DNA of 64,000 bases. Origin: Cylicocyclus nassatus. Its lineage: Eukaryota; Nematoda; Chromadorea; Rhabditida; Strongylidae. A program made the position numbers and the translations under genes. How positions within the stretch are numbered: the stretch's first letter is position 1; each line of letters begins with the position of its first letter. Positions 24,019-34,890 of the stretch are shown here, piece after piece. Below the pieces are notes generated by a model. It had not been told where the DNA came from and made no database searches. It saw nothing but the letters and a program-made list of their open reading frames with translations. The stretch lies in contig CATQJL010000112.1 in NCBI GenBank assembly GCA_958299035.1, positions 8,160,880 through 8,224,879 on the forward strand. The letters are read 5' to 3'.

Positions 24019-24053
24019 GGCTCTGACGACGGCTTGGCGCCGAAACGTTAGCC
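24019..24053 (+). ncRNA. hammerhead-ribozyme-like motif in PLE terminal repeat
   Basis: The order is GGCU (stem I 5'), CUGACGA, a stem II of GGC/GCC with a small loop, GAAAC, GUU, AGCC (stem I 3', pairs with GGCU). Both invariant boxes (CUGANGA and GAAA) are intact. The C of GAAAC and the G of GUU could form the minimal stem III. Such minimal type I hammerheads are known in PLEs and are thought to act as dimers. Cleavage is predicted after GUU. Confidence 0.65.
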
Positions 24054-24641
24054 GAATAATAAATTGTTACCATACCAGTCTTGGCCGCAGTTCAACAACA
24101 AAACAAAAGATATTCAAATTATGCCAAGATTCATAGAGGGTCGAACTTGGAGGCCAATCTTCTAACTGTTGAACTGACTATCCTAAAGCAAGGGAATATG
24201 GACGGGATTAGGTTAATCTCAGGTCACCTGAGATGAATGGGGGTTTACTATGGGCCTTACTTACACAAACGCCAGACTGTATAGTCTAATCATGAAGTTG
24301 ATCTTTTCGCATATGTCACTCCCTTCATTATGTACCTCTTAGTTGGTCGTTTCATGCATGCTCGGAATTATCTGGTTGGGTTCCACAGACTGGAGAGAGC
24401 TCCTAGTCTTCAACTAATCGTAAGATATGTTTGAGATAAAGCTAATAGTTGTGCAAGTTTTCTATATTTTTCGGACAACTTCATTTTCACTTAGGATATT
24501 TGAGAAATATTGCAAATAAATCTAATAAAGAGGTTCATTTTCTCGGTAGTAGGACCTGAAGAGATGAAAAGTATGCTGTGCTCATGTCTTATCTCATGAT
24601 CATCATCTCATGTGTATATGTTTTATCAAGATCGAAATTAA

Positions 24642-25183
24642 CACGTTTCGGACCGCGAAATCGCGCGCGGCGAAAAAGAGTGTACTTTCAGCCGTTAGCC
24701 AGCAAAGAAACCTCATTTTCATAGACTGTGTGCTATATCTGTAATCAGCATGTGAGATAAGCTCCTTACCCAAAGTTCCGAGTGAATTCGAAATGTTTGA
24801 ATTCTGCCGTTTGAGAGGGACTTCTGTGCTTTCTTGAAAGAAAGGAACAAGGACTCGGTTTCTAATAGTACTCAAAAGTATCTATGTTGTACAAAGTACA
24901 CATCATTACCGAAACTACAGTTTTTCTTTTTGAAATAGAAGCAAGGAGAAGTTGCGACGTCGCACGCGTCGTTCGCGTCGCCGCACTTCGTTGCAACTGT
25001 TGTTCGATTTTTTCTCATATCTTCTAAACACATAACGGCGGTACAGCCCCACAGAGTCAGTTGGAAAGTAGGAGCTTAGGCCTTTGACTTGATAACCTTA
25101 AACTAAAAAAAAACTTCCTGTGAACGTTAAAAAAGTCTTCAAAGCCGCGTGCTGCACCATGTGCAGCACCGGTCCGAAACGTG
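24642..25183. mobile_element. TTAA-flanked MITE (right-arm copy)
   Basis: Mirror copy of 18387-18927, with the same CACGTTTCGGACCG ends and TTAA on both flanks. Confidence 0.7.
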
Positions 25184-26763
25184 TTAAACAGCAATTGCGG
25201 CATCGTAAGCAAGTAAACAGCTAAAAAACTGTTTAGGTGAAGTCAGAACATGGTATTGAAAACAATGGACAATGAAACCATCTGGATTGCAACCTCGAGG
25301 ATGAACTCATTTCTCTGATTCATGTCCATTTTTTCCAAATCATCGCAGAGGAGATACTGCACAGGATGGAACTTCTTTAGATAGTTGGATAGCTGCGTTT
25401 AAGTGCGGGGAGCTTGCTGCGCTCTACGGCCAAAAGCGTGACCGAATGCGAAGTGAGCCAGAGTAAATACCTGTGTGCCTCAAATAGATCTTTTCGCTCA
25501 TTCTCAGTCATGTTCCTATGTAAGAATATGTCAGGAAATTATGACGAGGCAATAAGCATTAACCAGTGGCCTCCGCCACTGAAAGGTGGGAGCAGAGGTG
25601 CGATGGAGGGAACCGAGTACCCTGAGAGTGAAGGTGGTCTCAGCTACCACTGAACGCCAAAAGTGAAGGTGGAGTGCCCGTCACTCACCTCCTAAAAACG
25701 TCGACGGGGGAGGGGAGGGGGAGCGTTAACGTCGACTGAGCCTATCCTTCCAGGTTGTTGCCGCCAATGTGCGGAAAATAAGCAAAAAATGCAAAAGAGA
25801 TCATTGGAAGCATATTTTAAAAAAAATACAGCGGCATAAACATCTAAAATAAACGTGCTTATCAAATGATGTATTTGGAACTACAACTCAGCGGAACTGT
25901 ACGGATTTTATTAAGTAAATTCCGTTATAACGTACAGCGAAAAAAGTAGGTCGATCCAGGGAGTAGTTGCCGAGAACCAGAATTTTGAATAATAAAATAG
26001 CAAAAAATCACGAGAAAATTCCACTGTTATAAATCTGATGTTTGAAAATGTCAGCGACTTTATAGATTTTGAAAAGCAAGTGGTACTCCATTAGAAAAAG
26101 TGAAAAAATTAAGTCGATTCGAGAGATGTTCGCCGAAACCCAGAATTCTAAAATATTACGCCATTTTAGCTTGTTTAGTGACTGCTGACACATAAACTCA
26201 TATAAATCCTGAATGTGAAAGTGTGTGATGTTGCAAATTCATAGGTTTTGTAGGGTAAAGATTGCGTTGTCTTGTCAGCCTTATCGTTCCGATCCATTGA
26301 AACACCACAGAGAGCCAGATTTCTGAGAAAGCAGGTGAAAAAGCGCTTTTCAAAATTTAACAGCTCATAACTTCTTCAGAATTGCATGAAGTTGCGACTT
26401 CATAGTTTCGATTCTTCCCATCAAAAGCAGATGATATATGATTTGTGGGGGTTTAGAGCCTCGTACGACTTATGCCCGAGGGGGAGACTTTTTATCTTTG
26501 ATTCTCCCTCGCCCACTAATGTATTGGCTAGAGGCCGCCAGAGGAGAATTTTTGATGAAAAGTCTCCCCCCCCCCCGGGCATAAATCGTAGAAGACGCAG
26601 AACCCCCACATGTTATATATCATCTGAAACTACTATTACTTTTTTTGTACGTTATAACAAGATTTGCTCAATGAAATTCGTACATCCAATGAGTTTTACT
26701 TCCAAGTTCACCATTTGACAAACACGTTTATTTCAGATATTTATGCCCTGTATACATAGAAAT

Positions 26764-27137
26764 CAGTGGCGTACCCAGGGGAGGGGGGGGGGAGGGGGCG
26801 GGGGCGAAGGGGGGGGGAGGGAGGGCGCGCCTCCCCCTCGAGAATGGGTCGCGAATTTTTGAAAGTTACTTAAAGGTGTTATAAAAATGTGCAAAGGACT
26901 TGTCTTTACTTGTAAATAATTAAAATAATTTCTAAAAATTTTAAAAACACAAATTAGCCTTGTAAAAAAAATTTTTTTCGGGTTTTAAGGGTTGGGGGTC
27001 CGCAAAAATTTTGAGAAGCACCCCAAAAAATTTTTCGGAATGCGTGGCTAAAGCCACGCACCTTCATTAGAAAAAAATTTTTGTCGCGCCCCCTCCCCCC
27101 CCCTCCCTCCCGAGCCGAAATCCTGGGTACGCCACTG
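26764..27137. mobile_element. hAT-type MITE (right-arm copy)
   Basis: CAGTGGCGTACCCAGG ends, flanked by ATAGAAAT at 26756-26763 and 27138-27145, the complement of the left-arm target duplication. Lengths of the G tracts differ slightly from the left copy. Confidence 0.85.
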
Positions 27138-27537
27138 ATAGAAATATGCTTTCAATAATCTCGTTTGCATTTGTTTTATTTATTTTCCTTTTTTTATCCA
27201 GCAAAAGTTTTTTCAAAACCCAAATTCTTACAATAATGTATGGCATTTTTGGCTATATTACATGTCCTCTTCTGTTCAAACCTCAGCAATGATTTGATGA
27301 AACGTTAGTTATATGTATCCTACACGAGGTTTTTCTGGTAAAGCTTTACTAGTAGAGTGTCCTGTCGTTTCCACACCAATCGTCGTCCTCAAAGATCGTG
27401 GCTCCACCGCTGTCGCATTGACGGTGGTGTGCGCCGCATTCTTTGGATGTCGCATTTGTACTCCTTAGGCCTAAGGGCATACCTCACGCGATTTGGCACC
27501 AGAACGACTGTTCATAACGGGTCTCAAAGCGCTTTGT

Positions 27538-27989
27538 CAAAGTCAGTGCCCAGGCAAAAAGTCGATTTTGAGATTTTGTGCTTACCCGGGTCTATTCGCT
27601 AGGTCGAATCTAAAAATTTACACTGGAGAAGCGAAAACGGCGGAAAAGACCTCTAACGCAGGAGGAGAATTAAAAATGGGCGAGGTCCTCCCCACTGCGA
27701 ATTACAGTTCCAGCTTCTGGAGCGATCTTCTTAATTTCGATTTCAAATCACGCATTCGCACTTGGCCTGTGGAGATGTCAGGGCGGCCAGCGGAATTGAG
27801 AAGATCGCTCCGGAAGCTGGGATCGTGAATTCAGTGGGGAAGACCCCGCCCACTTCTGATTTCCTTCTCCTTAAAGCGCTTTTCGCTGTTATCGCGCTCT
27901 CCAGTGTAGATTTTCGGATTCAGCTAACGAATAGGCCCAGATAAGCACAAAATCCCAAAATCGACTTTTTGCCCGGACACTGCATTTGA
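27538..27989. mobile_element. GCAGTGTCC-family foldback element (right-arm copy)
   Basis: Mirror copy of 15585-16036. Confidence 0.65.
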
Positions 27990-29243
27990 GGCAGGACTTG
28001 GTCGGTTTGCAACAAATCACAGAAGCTACGCGCCCATGTATTGGAGGACCGCTGTGCTAGGCGTAGTTCCGCAGAGCAGCTGGTACTAAGGATTGATGAA
28101 AATATCTTAGATGAGATGGTTAGTATTCGCCGGCCTTAACAAAATTAATTTCCAACAACTATTTATTAGCAAGGAGACAATTGTGCAATCGGACAAAACG
28201 AGTGACAACCTTTTAATCTAAGATGACTAAACTACGAAAGATCGCACTTGAGCCGTCGGCCAGCGGCGGTGAATCATGGTGGCCGATACTGAGTAAATAA
28301 AGGTGCAGTCGCTACTTACAAAACTATAAGACAAGAGTAAGAAAGCTCGGAAAAGAGTTTGAGAAAACTACATCAAATAAAAATAGAGAAAGGTACAAGC
28401 GCACACCTAAGACTTCCTACGGTTTCTTATATAGTGCACACTGTTTAATTTTGAATTACTCTATTATGAGGTCCTTCGAGAAGCGGTAAGCGCCATTTTG
28501 TAAAGCTGGCTTCAACTTAGATTTACAGTATAGAGCGAATCACCGCCCATCATTAGTGTAGGATTATGGTAGAAACTTAAAAGAGGGTTTCGGGCCTTGA
28601 AAGGCCATATTTTGCCTCAGAAATGAATTGAAACAGCCTGAAAACTTTTACACTAGGCCAAATGGAGTTGCTGATTCTAACTGTAAAATTATCAACTTAC
28701 TATGATGCTTCAATGAAGAGTTATACAAGGTAAACAGTAGCGGCCATTTTCTCAATGTTCCTAAAAAGTGCGGTTACATCGTTTAGAAAGCTTCGTAATC
28801 TTGAGAATAGTTGAGTATTGAACTCAGAGTCCCTAAAAACCCTATCACACAAGTTTTCACATCTTTTTGAAAATGTAGGGTAAGGATTGCATTGTCTTGT
28901 CAGCCTTATCGTTCCGATCCATTGAAACACCAAAGAGAGCTAGATTTCTGAGAAAGCAGGTAAAAAAGCGCTTTTCAAAATTTAACAGCTCATAGCTTCT
29001 TCAGAATTGCATGAAGTTGCGATTTCATAGTTTCGATTCTTCCCATCAAAAGCAGATGGTATATGATTTGTGGGGGTTTAGAGCCTCCTACGACTTATGC
29101 CCGAGGGGGAGACTTTTTATCTTTGATTCTCCCCCTCGCCCACTAATGTATTGGCTAGAGGCCGCCAGAGGAGAATTTTTGATGAAAAGTCTCCCCCCCC
29201 CCGGGCATAAATCGTAGAAGACGCAGAACCCCCACATGTTATA

Positions 29244-29915
29244 CAGGGTGTCCCAAAAGTAAGTACACACTTTTCAATCGTTAATATCTCTCTTCCCATT
29301 GCGTCTTTTTCCGCGATTTAAGTACCATTCTGTAAAGGAGGCTTCAACTTAGATTCGCTGTATCGAGCGAATCACCGATCGCTCTTCATTACTGTGGGAT
29401 TACTGTAAGAATTTCGACGAGGTTTTAGGCCATTGGAAGCTATACTCTGCCTTGGACCAAAACCAAACGAACCGAATACCATTGTGCTACGGTTGTGGAA
29501 GCCGCTGATCGAATTTGAAATTTCCATTTTACTGTGATGCTTCTTTCTAAAGTTATCCCAGGTAAACCGTAATAAATGAATCCCCACTATTACTCAGAAA
29601 TGTGATTACACCGTAAAAAAAGCTGAAAACACTCTTAATTGTGTAGTGGAATCAGCATGCGCGAAAATTCTAGTACATGATTTTTTAGATTTTTGGAAGA
29701 AAATTTTGTCATATGGCATATTTCACAATAATTCCACATGCTGGAAGTTCTTACCGTAATGCTACAGTAACGAAAAGCGATCGGTGGTTCGGTCGATACT
29801 ATAAATCTAAGTTGAAGCCTCCTCTACAGAATGGTTCTTGAAACGCGGAAAAAGACGGAACGAGAAAAGAGATATGAACGATTGAAAAGTGTGTACTTAC
29901 TTTTGGGACACCCTG
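29244..29915. mobile_element. complete CAGGGTGTCCCAAAA-family MITE, 672 bp
   Basis: Perfect terminal repeats start CAGGGTGTCCCAAAAGTAAG and are flanked by TA (29242-29243 and 29916-29917). The duplicate locus near 26617 shows the empty site with a single TA, proving the boundaries and the TA duplication expected of Tc1/mariner-type transposition. The arms are long inverted repeats; no transposase. Confidence 0.9.
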
Positions 29916-30063
29916 TATATCATCTGAAACTACTATTACTTTTTTTGTACGTTATAACAAGATTTGCTCAATGAAATTCGTACATCCAATGAGTTTTACT
30001 TCCAAGTTCACCATTTGACAAACACGTTTATTTCAGATATTTATGCCCTGTATACATAGAAAT

Positions 30064-30435
30064 CAGTGGCGTACCCAGGGGAGGGGGGGGGAGGGGGCGG
30101 GGGCGAAGGGGGGGGGGGGAGGGAGGGCGCGCCTCCCCCTCGAGAATGGGTCGCGAATTTTTGAAAGTTACTTAAAGGTGTGATAAAAATGTGCAAAGGA
30201 CTTGTCTTTACTTGTAAATAATTAAAATAATTTCTAAAAATTTTAAAAACACAAATTAGCCTTGTAAAAAAATTTTTTTTCGGGTTTTAAGGGTTGGGGA
30301 TCCGCAAAAATTTTGAGAAGCACCCCAAAAAAATTTTCGGAATGCGTGGCTAACGCCACGCACCTTCATTAGAAAAAAATTTTTGTCGCGCCCCCTCCTC
30401 CCCCCTCCCGAGCCGAAATCCTGGGTACGCCACTG
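30064..30435. mobile_element. hAT-type MITE
   Basis: Third copy from the same insertion event, because it has the same 8-bp duplication ATAGAAAT on both sides (30056-30063 and 30436-30443) as the palindrome copies. It was multiplied by segmental duplication, not by new transposition. Confidence 0.85.
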
Positions 30436-30670
30436 ATAGAAATATGCTTTCAATAATCTCTTTTGCATTTGTTCTATTTATTTTCCTTTTTTTATCCAAC
30501 AAAAGTTTTTTCAAAACCCAAAAATGGAGGTGGTCACCCTGTACTAGCTCAAAAGTGAAGGTAGAGGGAGAATCGGCTCCCACTATAGCATGTCTGGGTG
30601 GAAGGCAGGACTGCTTTTATAAAGCGCGCATTCGACTTGTTTGGCTTTCTCATTCGGAACACCTGTGAAG

Positions 30671-31031
30671 CAGTGGAGTATCCAGGATTTCCGTTTGTGA
30701 TGAGGGGGGGGGGGAGGGCGACCAAAATTTTTTTCCGATACAGGTGCGTGACGTTAGCCACGCATTCCGAAAAAATTTTTGGTATGTTTTCTAAAATTTT
30801 CACTGGCCCAAAACCCCCAAAATTTCAGAAAAAAGGGGCGTTGCGTCAGCCACGCTTCCCAAAAAATTTTTTACAAGGATAAAATTGATTTTTTACAGTT
30901 CAACAATCATTTTAATTATTTGCAGGTGTAAAAAGTCACTTGCATATTTTTATAACTCATGTAAGTAACTTTTACAAACTTCGCGACCCATTCTGCCTTC
31001 CCCCTGCCATGCCTCCGTCGGTACGCCATTG
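30671..31031. mobile_element. diverged hAT-type MITE
   Basis: Ends CAGTGGAGTATCCAGG and GTACGCCATTG, with imperfect flanking duplications (CTGTGAAG and CTGTAAGG, six of eight matching). An independent, older insertion of the same family, with an internal GCGTGACGTTAGCCACGC hairpin. Confidence 0.7.
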
Positions 31032-31039
31032 CTGTAAGG

Positions 31040-31938
31040 TGTGCAATCTACATCAACAGCGTCAAAAATACCCTTCCCCTTATTTTGGAGGTACTTTCAA
31101 CCCTTTGATGGTGCATGTCCTCCGGAGTTGCTGAGAACCACTTATCACTCCAGGATGATGCAAAAGTCTGGGAGCTTAATAATTTTTCAGATAAAATCAG
31201 AGGGAAACTATTTAGAAACTAAGAGTTCGGTGCACACATAATTCGATCTTTACAAATACGGCGCAGCTCTCAAATCTTGAGATTGATTCCTTTGGCTTTA
31301 GAGCAGCCCTTCGGAGCCTCGTGGCAATAGTGATAAGATTCGCCCCATGCCTTCACGATAACTGCTTCCTTCATTGGGCGGATCGGTTTGATAGAACAAG
31401 CTTTTCGCTGCATATTGCGAAGAAGTTCTTTTGCAGTTTAGGAAAAAATGTTTGATATTTTAAGTGAAAGGCAAGTGTATTCGCGTACGTGGAATTTGGA
31501 TGCGATTCTTCGAATGGGAACGAGAAATCATGTCCTAAAAATATTGAAATTGCTTTATCGATTCAAATAGTTCTACCAAGACTCATGAAAATGTACAGCC
31601 TAATGTTCAGTATCTGCTGCGCTTATGTAGCTTCTGAATTTTTTTCAAAGACAAATGGCCACTGGCACGCGGATAATTGTCGAAATTTTTTATTTTGCGT
31701 TTTCGAAAGAGTAGTCTGTGGCAAACACAACGCAACGATGTGATAGCGCAAAGCCTCCTCTACATTGCATGCATCAAGGTTGTTTTGGTACCGCGCTTGC
31801 AGTCTAAATATATATACAATACAAACCAAGGTTAACGTTATTGCTATAATAAAGATCGTCCAATTCTAGCATGCTACCTTCCTCCCATTCCCGGTTAACA
31901 ACTTCTATTTCTTCTCATAATTTAGCTCGAACAATACT
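31040..31938. other. intergenic, no gene recognised
   Basis: An 84-codon open frame at 31489-31743 has no recognisable motif and no splice context. I do not call it a gene. Confidence 0.4.
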
Positions 31939-32268
31939 AACAAGGGAAGTTCGCGGAATCGAAATGACCGATTGATATGTGGTATATACCCGGGCTCGGG
32001 GCTCGGGAGGTTAGTATCAAATATGCAGCCATTAGCTGCGACGCGTTACTCTGGAGCAAGTTACAGCCCCTGAAAGTTTTTTGCGTATGCATGTGTAGAG
32101 AACGCATAGATGCTACCATCGTGGTCGTGTGGTATAGTGGTTAGTGTCTCGGACTCACAGGTGACCCACGAGGGTTCGAATCCTGTTGCTGTCCACATCT
32201 TTTGCGTTCTTCTCAAATTCCATTTTTTTACCTGTTTTACGTGTTTTTGAGGCAAAAAATGACATATA
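31939..32268 (+). repeat. left arm of inverted repeat containing a tRNA-derived sequence
   Basis: From ACAAGGGAAGTTCGCGG to CAAAAAATGACATA this matches 32869-33200 in reverse complement with a modest number of differences. The spacer between the arms is about 600 bp. Each arm carries one tRNA-like unit transcribed inward. Confidence 0.75.
32124..32194 (+). tRNA. tRNA-derived sequence, probably pseudogene
   Basis: It has an A box (TGGTATAGTGG) and a perfect B box (GGTTCGAATCC) at tRNA spacing. The acceptor stem and anticodon stem do not pair well, so I cannot assign an anticodon with confidence. Either a tRNA pseudogene or the head of a tRNA-derived SINE. Confidence 0.45.
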
Positions 32269-32868
32269 CGGCTTACGGGATAATTTTTTTCACAAACATT
32301 TGACCAATGTTTCAGATGCAAAATTCCCGGGCAACTTTTTGCGTCGACCAATTAAACTTTATCAAAAGTCTATATCGCATCGAATTGCTTACAAATAACA
32401 AACTATTGGCAGCACATGTGATAATCCATGACAAAATGGTTGAAGCACAGATATTTCTCGCAACGCACAACGAATAAATATAATATCATTGCTTTCTTCT
32501 ATCTCACAGCAAACAGCTGTATTTAAATTATAAGGAAAACAAAACTGTAGCGGCGTTTCAAAGGATTCAGGGTGCTTGTCCACATACCCTGCGGCATGCC
32601 ACGAGTATGCGAGAAAGCTTTGAAACGCGGCGAACAGAACTGGAAATAAACAAGTGAAAGCAGCTTCAAAATTGAGTCTCTCTGATGCAACGGGAATTCA
32701 GCTTCTCTGAAGATTTGCCAAATTCTCACTTCCACATATTATCTTCGATTGCACGTAGCGTTTACGTGACAATTTCCAAGTTGTATCACATCGTACTATT
32801 GATTCTTGCTAATGAGCTATTTGTGAGAATGACGTCGCAGGTTTTATAATTAGTAGAGTTTAACCAAG

Positions 32869-33200
32869 CGTATGTGTCATTTTTTGCCTCAAAAACACAT
32901 AAAACAGGTAAAAAAATGGAATTTGAGAAGAACGCAAAAGATGTGGACAGCAACAGGATTCGAACCCTCATGCGTCACCTGTGAGTCCGAGACTCTAACC
33001 ACTACACCACACGACGACGATGGTAGCATCTATGCGTTCGCTACACATACATACGCCAAAAACTTTCAGGGGCTGTAACTTGCTCCAGAGTAACGCGTCG
33101 CAGCTAATGGCTGCATATTTGATACTAACTTCCCGAGCCCCGAGCCCGGGTATATACCACATATCAATCGGCCATTTCGATTCCGCGGACTTCCCTTGTA
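32869..33200 (-). repeat. right arm of inverted repeat containing a tRNA-derived sequence
   Basis: Complement of 31939-32268, ending GACTTCCCTTGT. Confidence 0.75.
32944..33016 (-). tRNA. tRNA-derived sequence, probably pseudogene
   Basis: Partner of 32124-32194 on the opposite strand, with the same A box (TGGTGTAGTGG) and B box (GGTTCGAATCC) and the same poor acceptor pairing. Confidence 0.4.
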
Positions 33201-34290
33201 AGTACCTACGTTTATTCTTTTTCCGGCGGGCGCTATTTATTTCAACAGTTGCTTAACATTAGATAATAGACATAAGAAGAGGAGGCTTAGAGGACCGACC
33301 CTTCGTTGGGAGATAAAAGAAAGAAAGCGCGAGAGCCCCTCTCTTGGCTTCAGGTAGCTTTTATAGTTGCCAACGCGCGTCGCGCGCTTGCCGCTAAATC
33401 AACGATCATCATGAACGAGAGTTCAGTTATTAGAAAAGATAAGGAGTCGTTTGTTACTTAACCCATTGAAAACGGCGCCTAATTTTGCGTGACGGCGTTA
33501 GGAATGATTTATGATTATTTACGAAATGTAAAGTTGTTTTGTAATCAACTACAATCATCTTCTTGGACGACGAAGTCTCTGTACTCTCGGGTTCCGAGAG
33601 TACAGACTGCTTGCGACAGTAAAAAAAACCATATGTGGATTTTAATTGATGTTTTTTCGATCAATGAGATCGTTCGCACTGCTATTGGCACAAATCAGCA
33701 AAGAAGATATCAAATTCAAGCTCATGTTCTGAGTTCATACTGAATTGAAATGGCTGTTCTTCTTTCTTTGCATTGCTCATGCTTGCGGTACGCAAAGCCC
33801 ACACTAGTGAGCACTCTTGCTCGCATAAATTATTGCAAAACTGCCTATTCGTTACATTGGAGTTTTTTGCGAATTCATGTATATTGAGTAAAGGACATCG
33901 CAGTTGTAGTGCAGGATTAGACGGTTTAGATCGCCGTACGCGATTTGCCAGTTACGAGATGTCTTCAGATGTAATGGCAGCTTACCACAGATGTTTAGCG
34001 TGTACAACATACTAAAAAGATAAATGCCCTGCATTCTGTATTTTCAGAATAGGTTTTGGACAATGCATTGCCATACCACGTCGCCACTGAAATGCCTGCA
34101 GTATGCCCGAGGTTATAGGGGCATTCGTGCTCGCTTCGCGGAGGAAACACATGCCTTCGTCCACGACTAGCTTATACCACACAAGACGAAAGTCTCCGAT
34201 GAACAGGCAATGTATCGTAGCATTTGTGGGATTTAAGTACATATGTGGTCACCTTAGCTTCAAAAGATCGCACACCTAGCGCTAGTCACC
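33201..34290. other. intergenic, no gene recognised
   Basis: No domain-bearing frame, RNA gene or bounded repeat seen. Short frames of 80-84 codons are unsupported. Confidence 0.4.
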
Positions 34291-34575
34291 TGCTGATTAT
34301 GGATAAAAATTTACTTTATCGATTTTATCGATTTTTGGAAAATCTTGAGCTACGAGGTTGGGAGTTGGTACAAGGGGGTAAGTGAGGGTGCTGATTATGG
34401 ATAAAAATTTACTTTATCGATTTTATCGATTTTTGGAAAATCTTGAGCTACGAGGTCGGGAGTTGGTACAAAGGGGTAAGTGAGGGTGCTGATTAAAACC
34501 GAGATCTATTTTATTGATTTCAGCAATTTTTGGAAAATTTTGAGCTAGGGGTTGGTATAGGGGATACTAAGAGGC
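34291..34575. repeat. three tandem copies of a ~98-bp unit
   Basis: Units start at about 34291, 34389 and 34487 with TGCTGATTA and contain TTATCGATTTTATCGA and GGGAGTTGGTAC. The third is degenerate. The unit resembles the internal repeat of the Helitron-like elements at 3380 and 52300, so this may be a Helitron relic without its ends. Confidence 0.7.
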
Positions 34576-34639
34576 TGATTATGATTGGATCGGCTTTAGC
34601 CAGATATGTCGGCAAGTTTGAGATGTGAATGCTTTAGTT

Positions 34640-34890
34640 ATTCGATAAATCATTCGAATATCATTCGAAATTCGACTTCCAATGTTCGAATATATTCGAT
34701 ATTCATTCATTCGATATTTTGGATTTTCCGAATTTATTCGAAATTCATTCATTCGATATTTTTGATTTTCCGAATTTAGTCGAAATTCATTCATTCGATA
34801 TTTTTGATTTTCGAATTTATTCGATATTCGTTTATTCGAAATTTTTCCTTTTCGGATTTATTCGATGTTCATTCATTCGATGAAAAATTA
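34640..34890. repeat. ATTCGATATTCATTCATTCG-type short tandem repeat
   Basis: Imperfect repeats of roughly 40 bp built of TTCATTCATTCGATA and TTTTGATTTTCCGAA. Translations of this tract are repetitive and not credible as protein. Confidence 0.7.

Larger units (their letters stand above)
22685..28872. repeat. right arm of the ~6.2-kb inverted repeat
   Basis: Reverse complement of 14697-20884 with very few differences. Its first base lies directly after adapter sequence. At about 28873, inside a GTGTCCC-family element, it leaves the palindrome and runs into a second copy of 26249-27224. The breakpoint thus sits in a repeated element on both sides. Confidence 0.9.
28874..30523. repeat. direct duplicate of 26249-27224 with one extra transposon
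   Basis: From TGTAGGGTAA onward this repeats right-arm sequence in the same orientation, up to TTCAAAACCCAAA. It carries the hAT MITE again (30064-30435, same ATAGAAAT duplications) and an added element at 29244-29915. The copies have a modest number of substitutions. Confidence 0.8.

Noticed and set aside
14697..28872. A genuine giant palindrome or new mobile system
   Set aside because: The inner edge of the right arm coincides with the adapter ligation point, so an artefact is more likely until read evidence shows otherwise.
31489..31743. 84-codon open frame as a small secreted protein
   Set aside because: No signal peptide, domain or splice context that would raise it above chance.
32124..32194. 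A functional tRNA gene
   Set aside because: Promoter boxes are good but acceptor and anticodon stems do not form, and no anticodon can be set.
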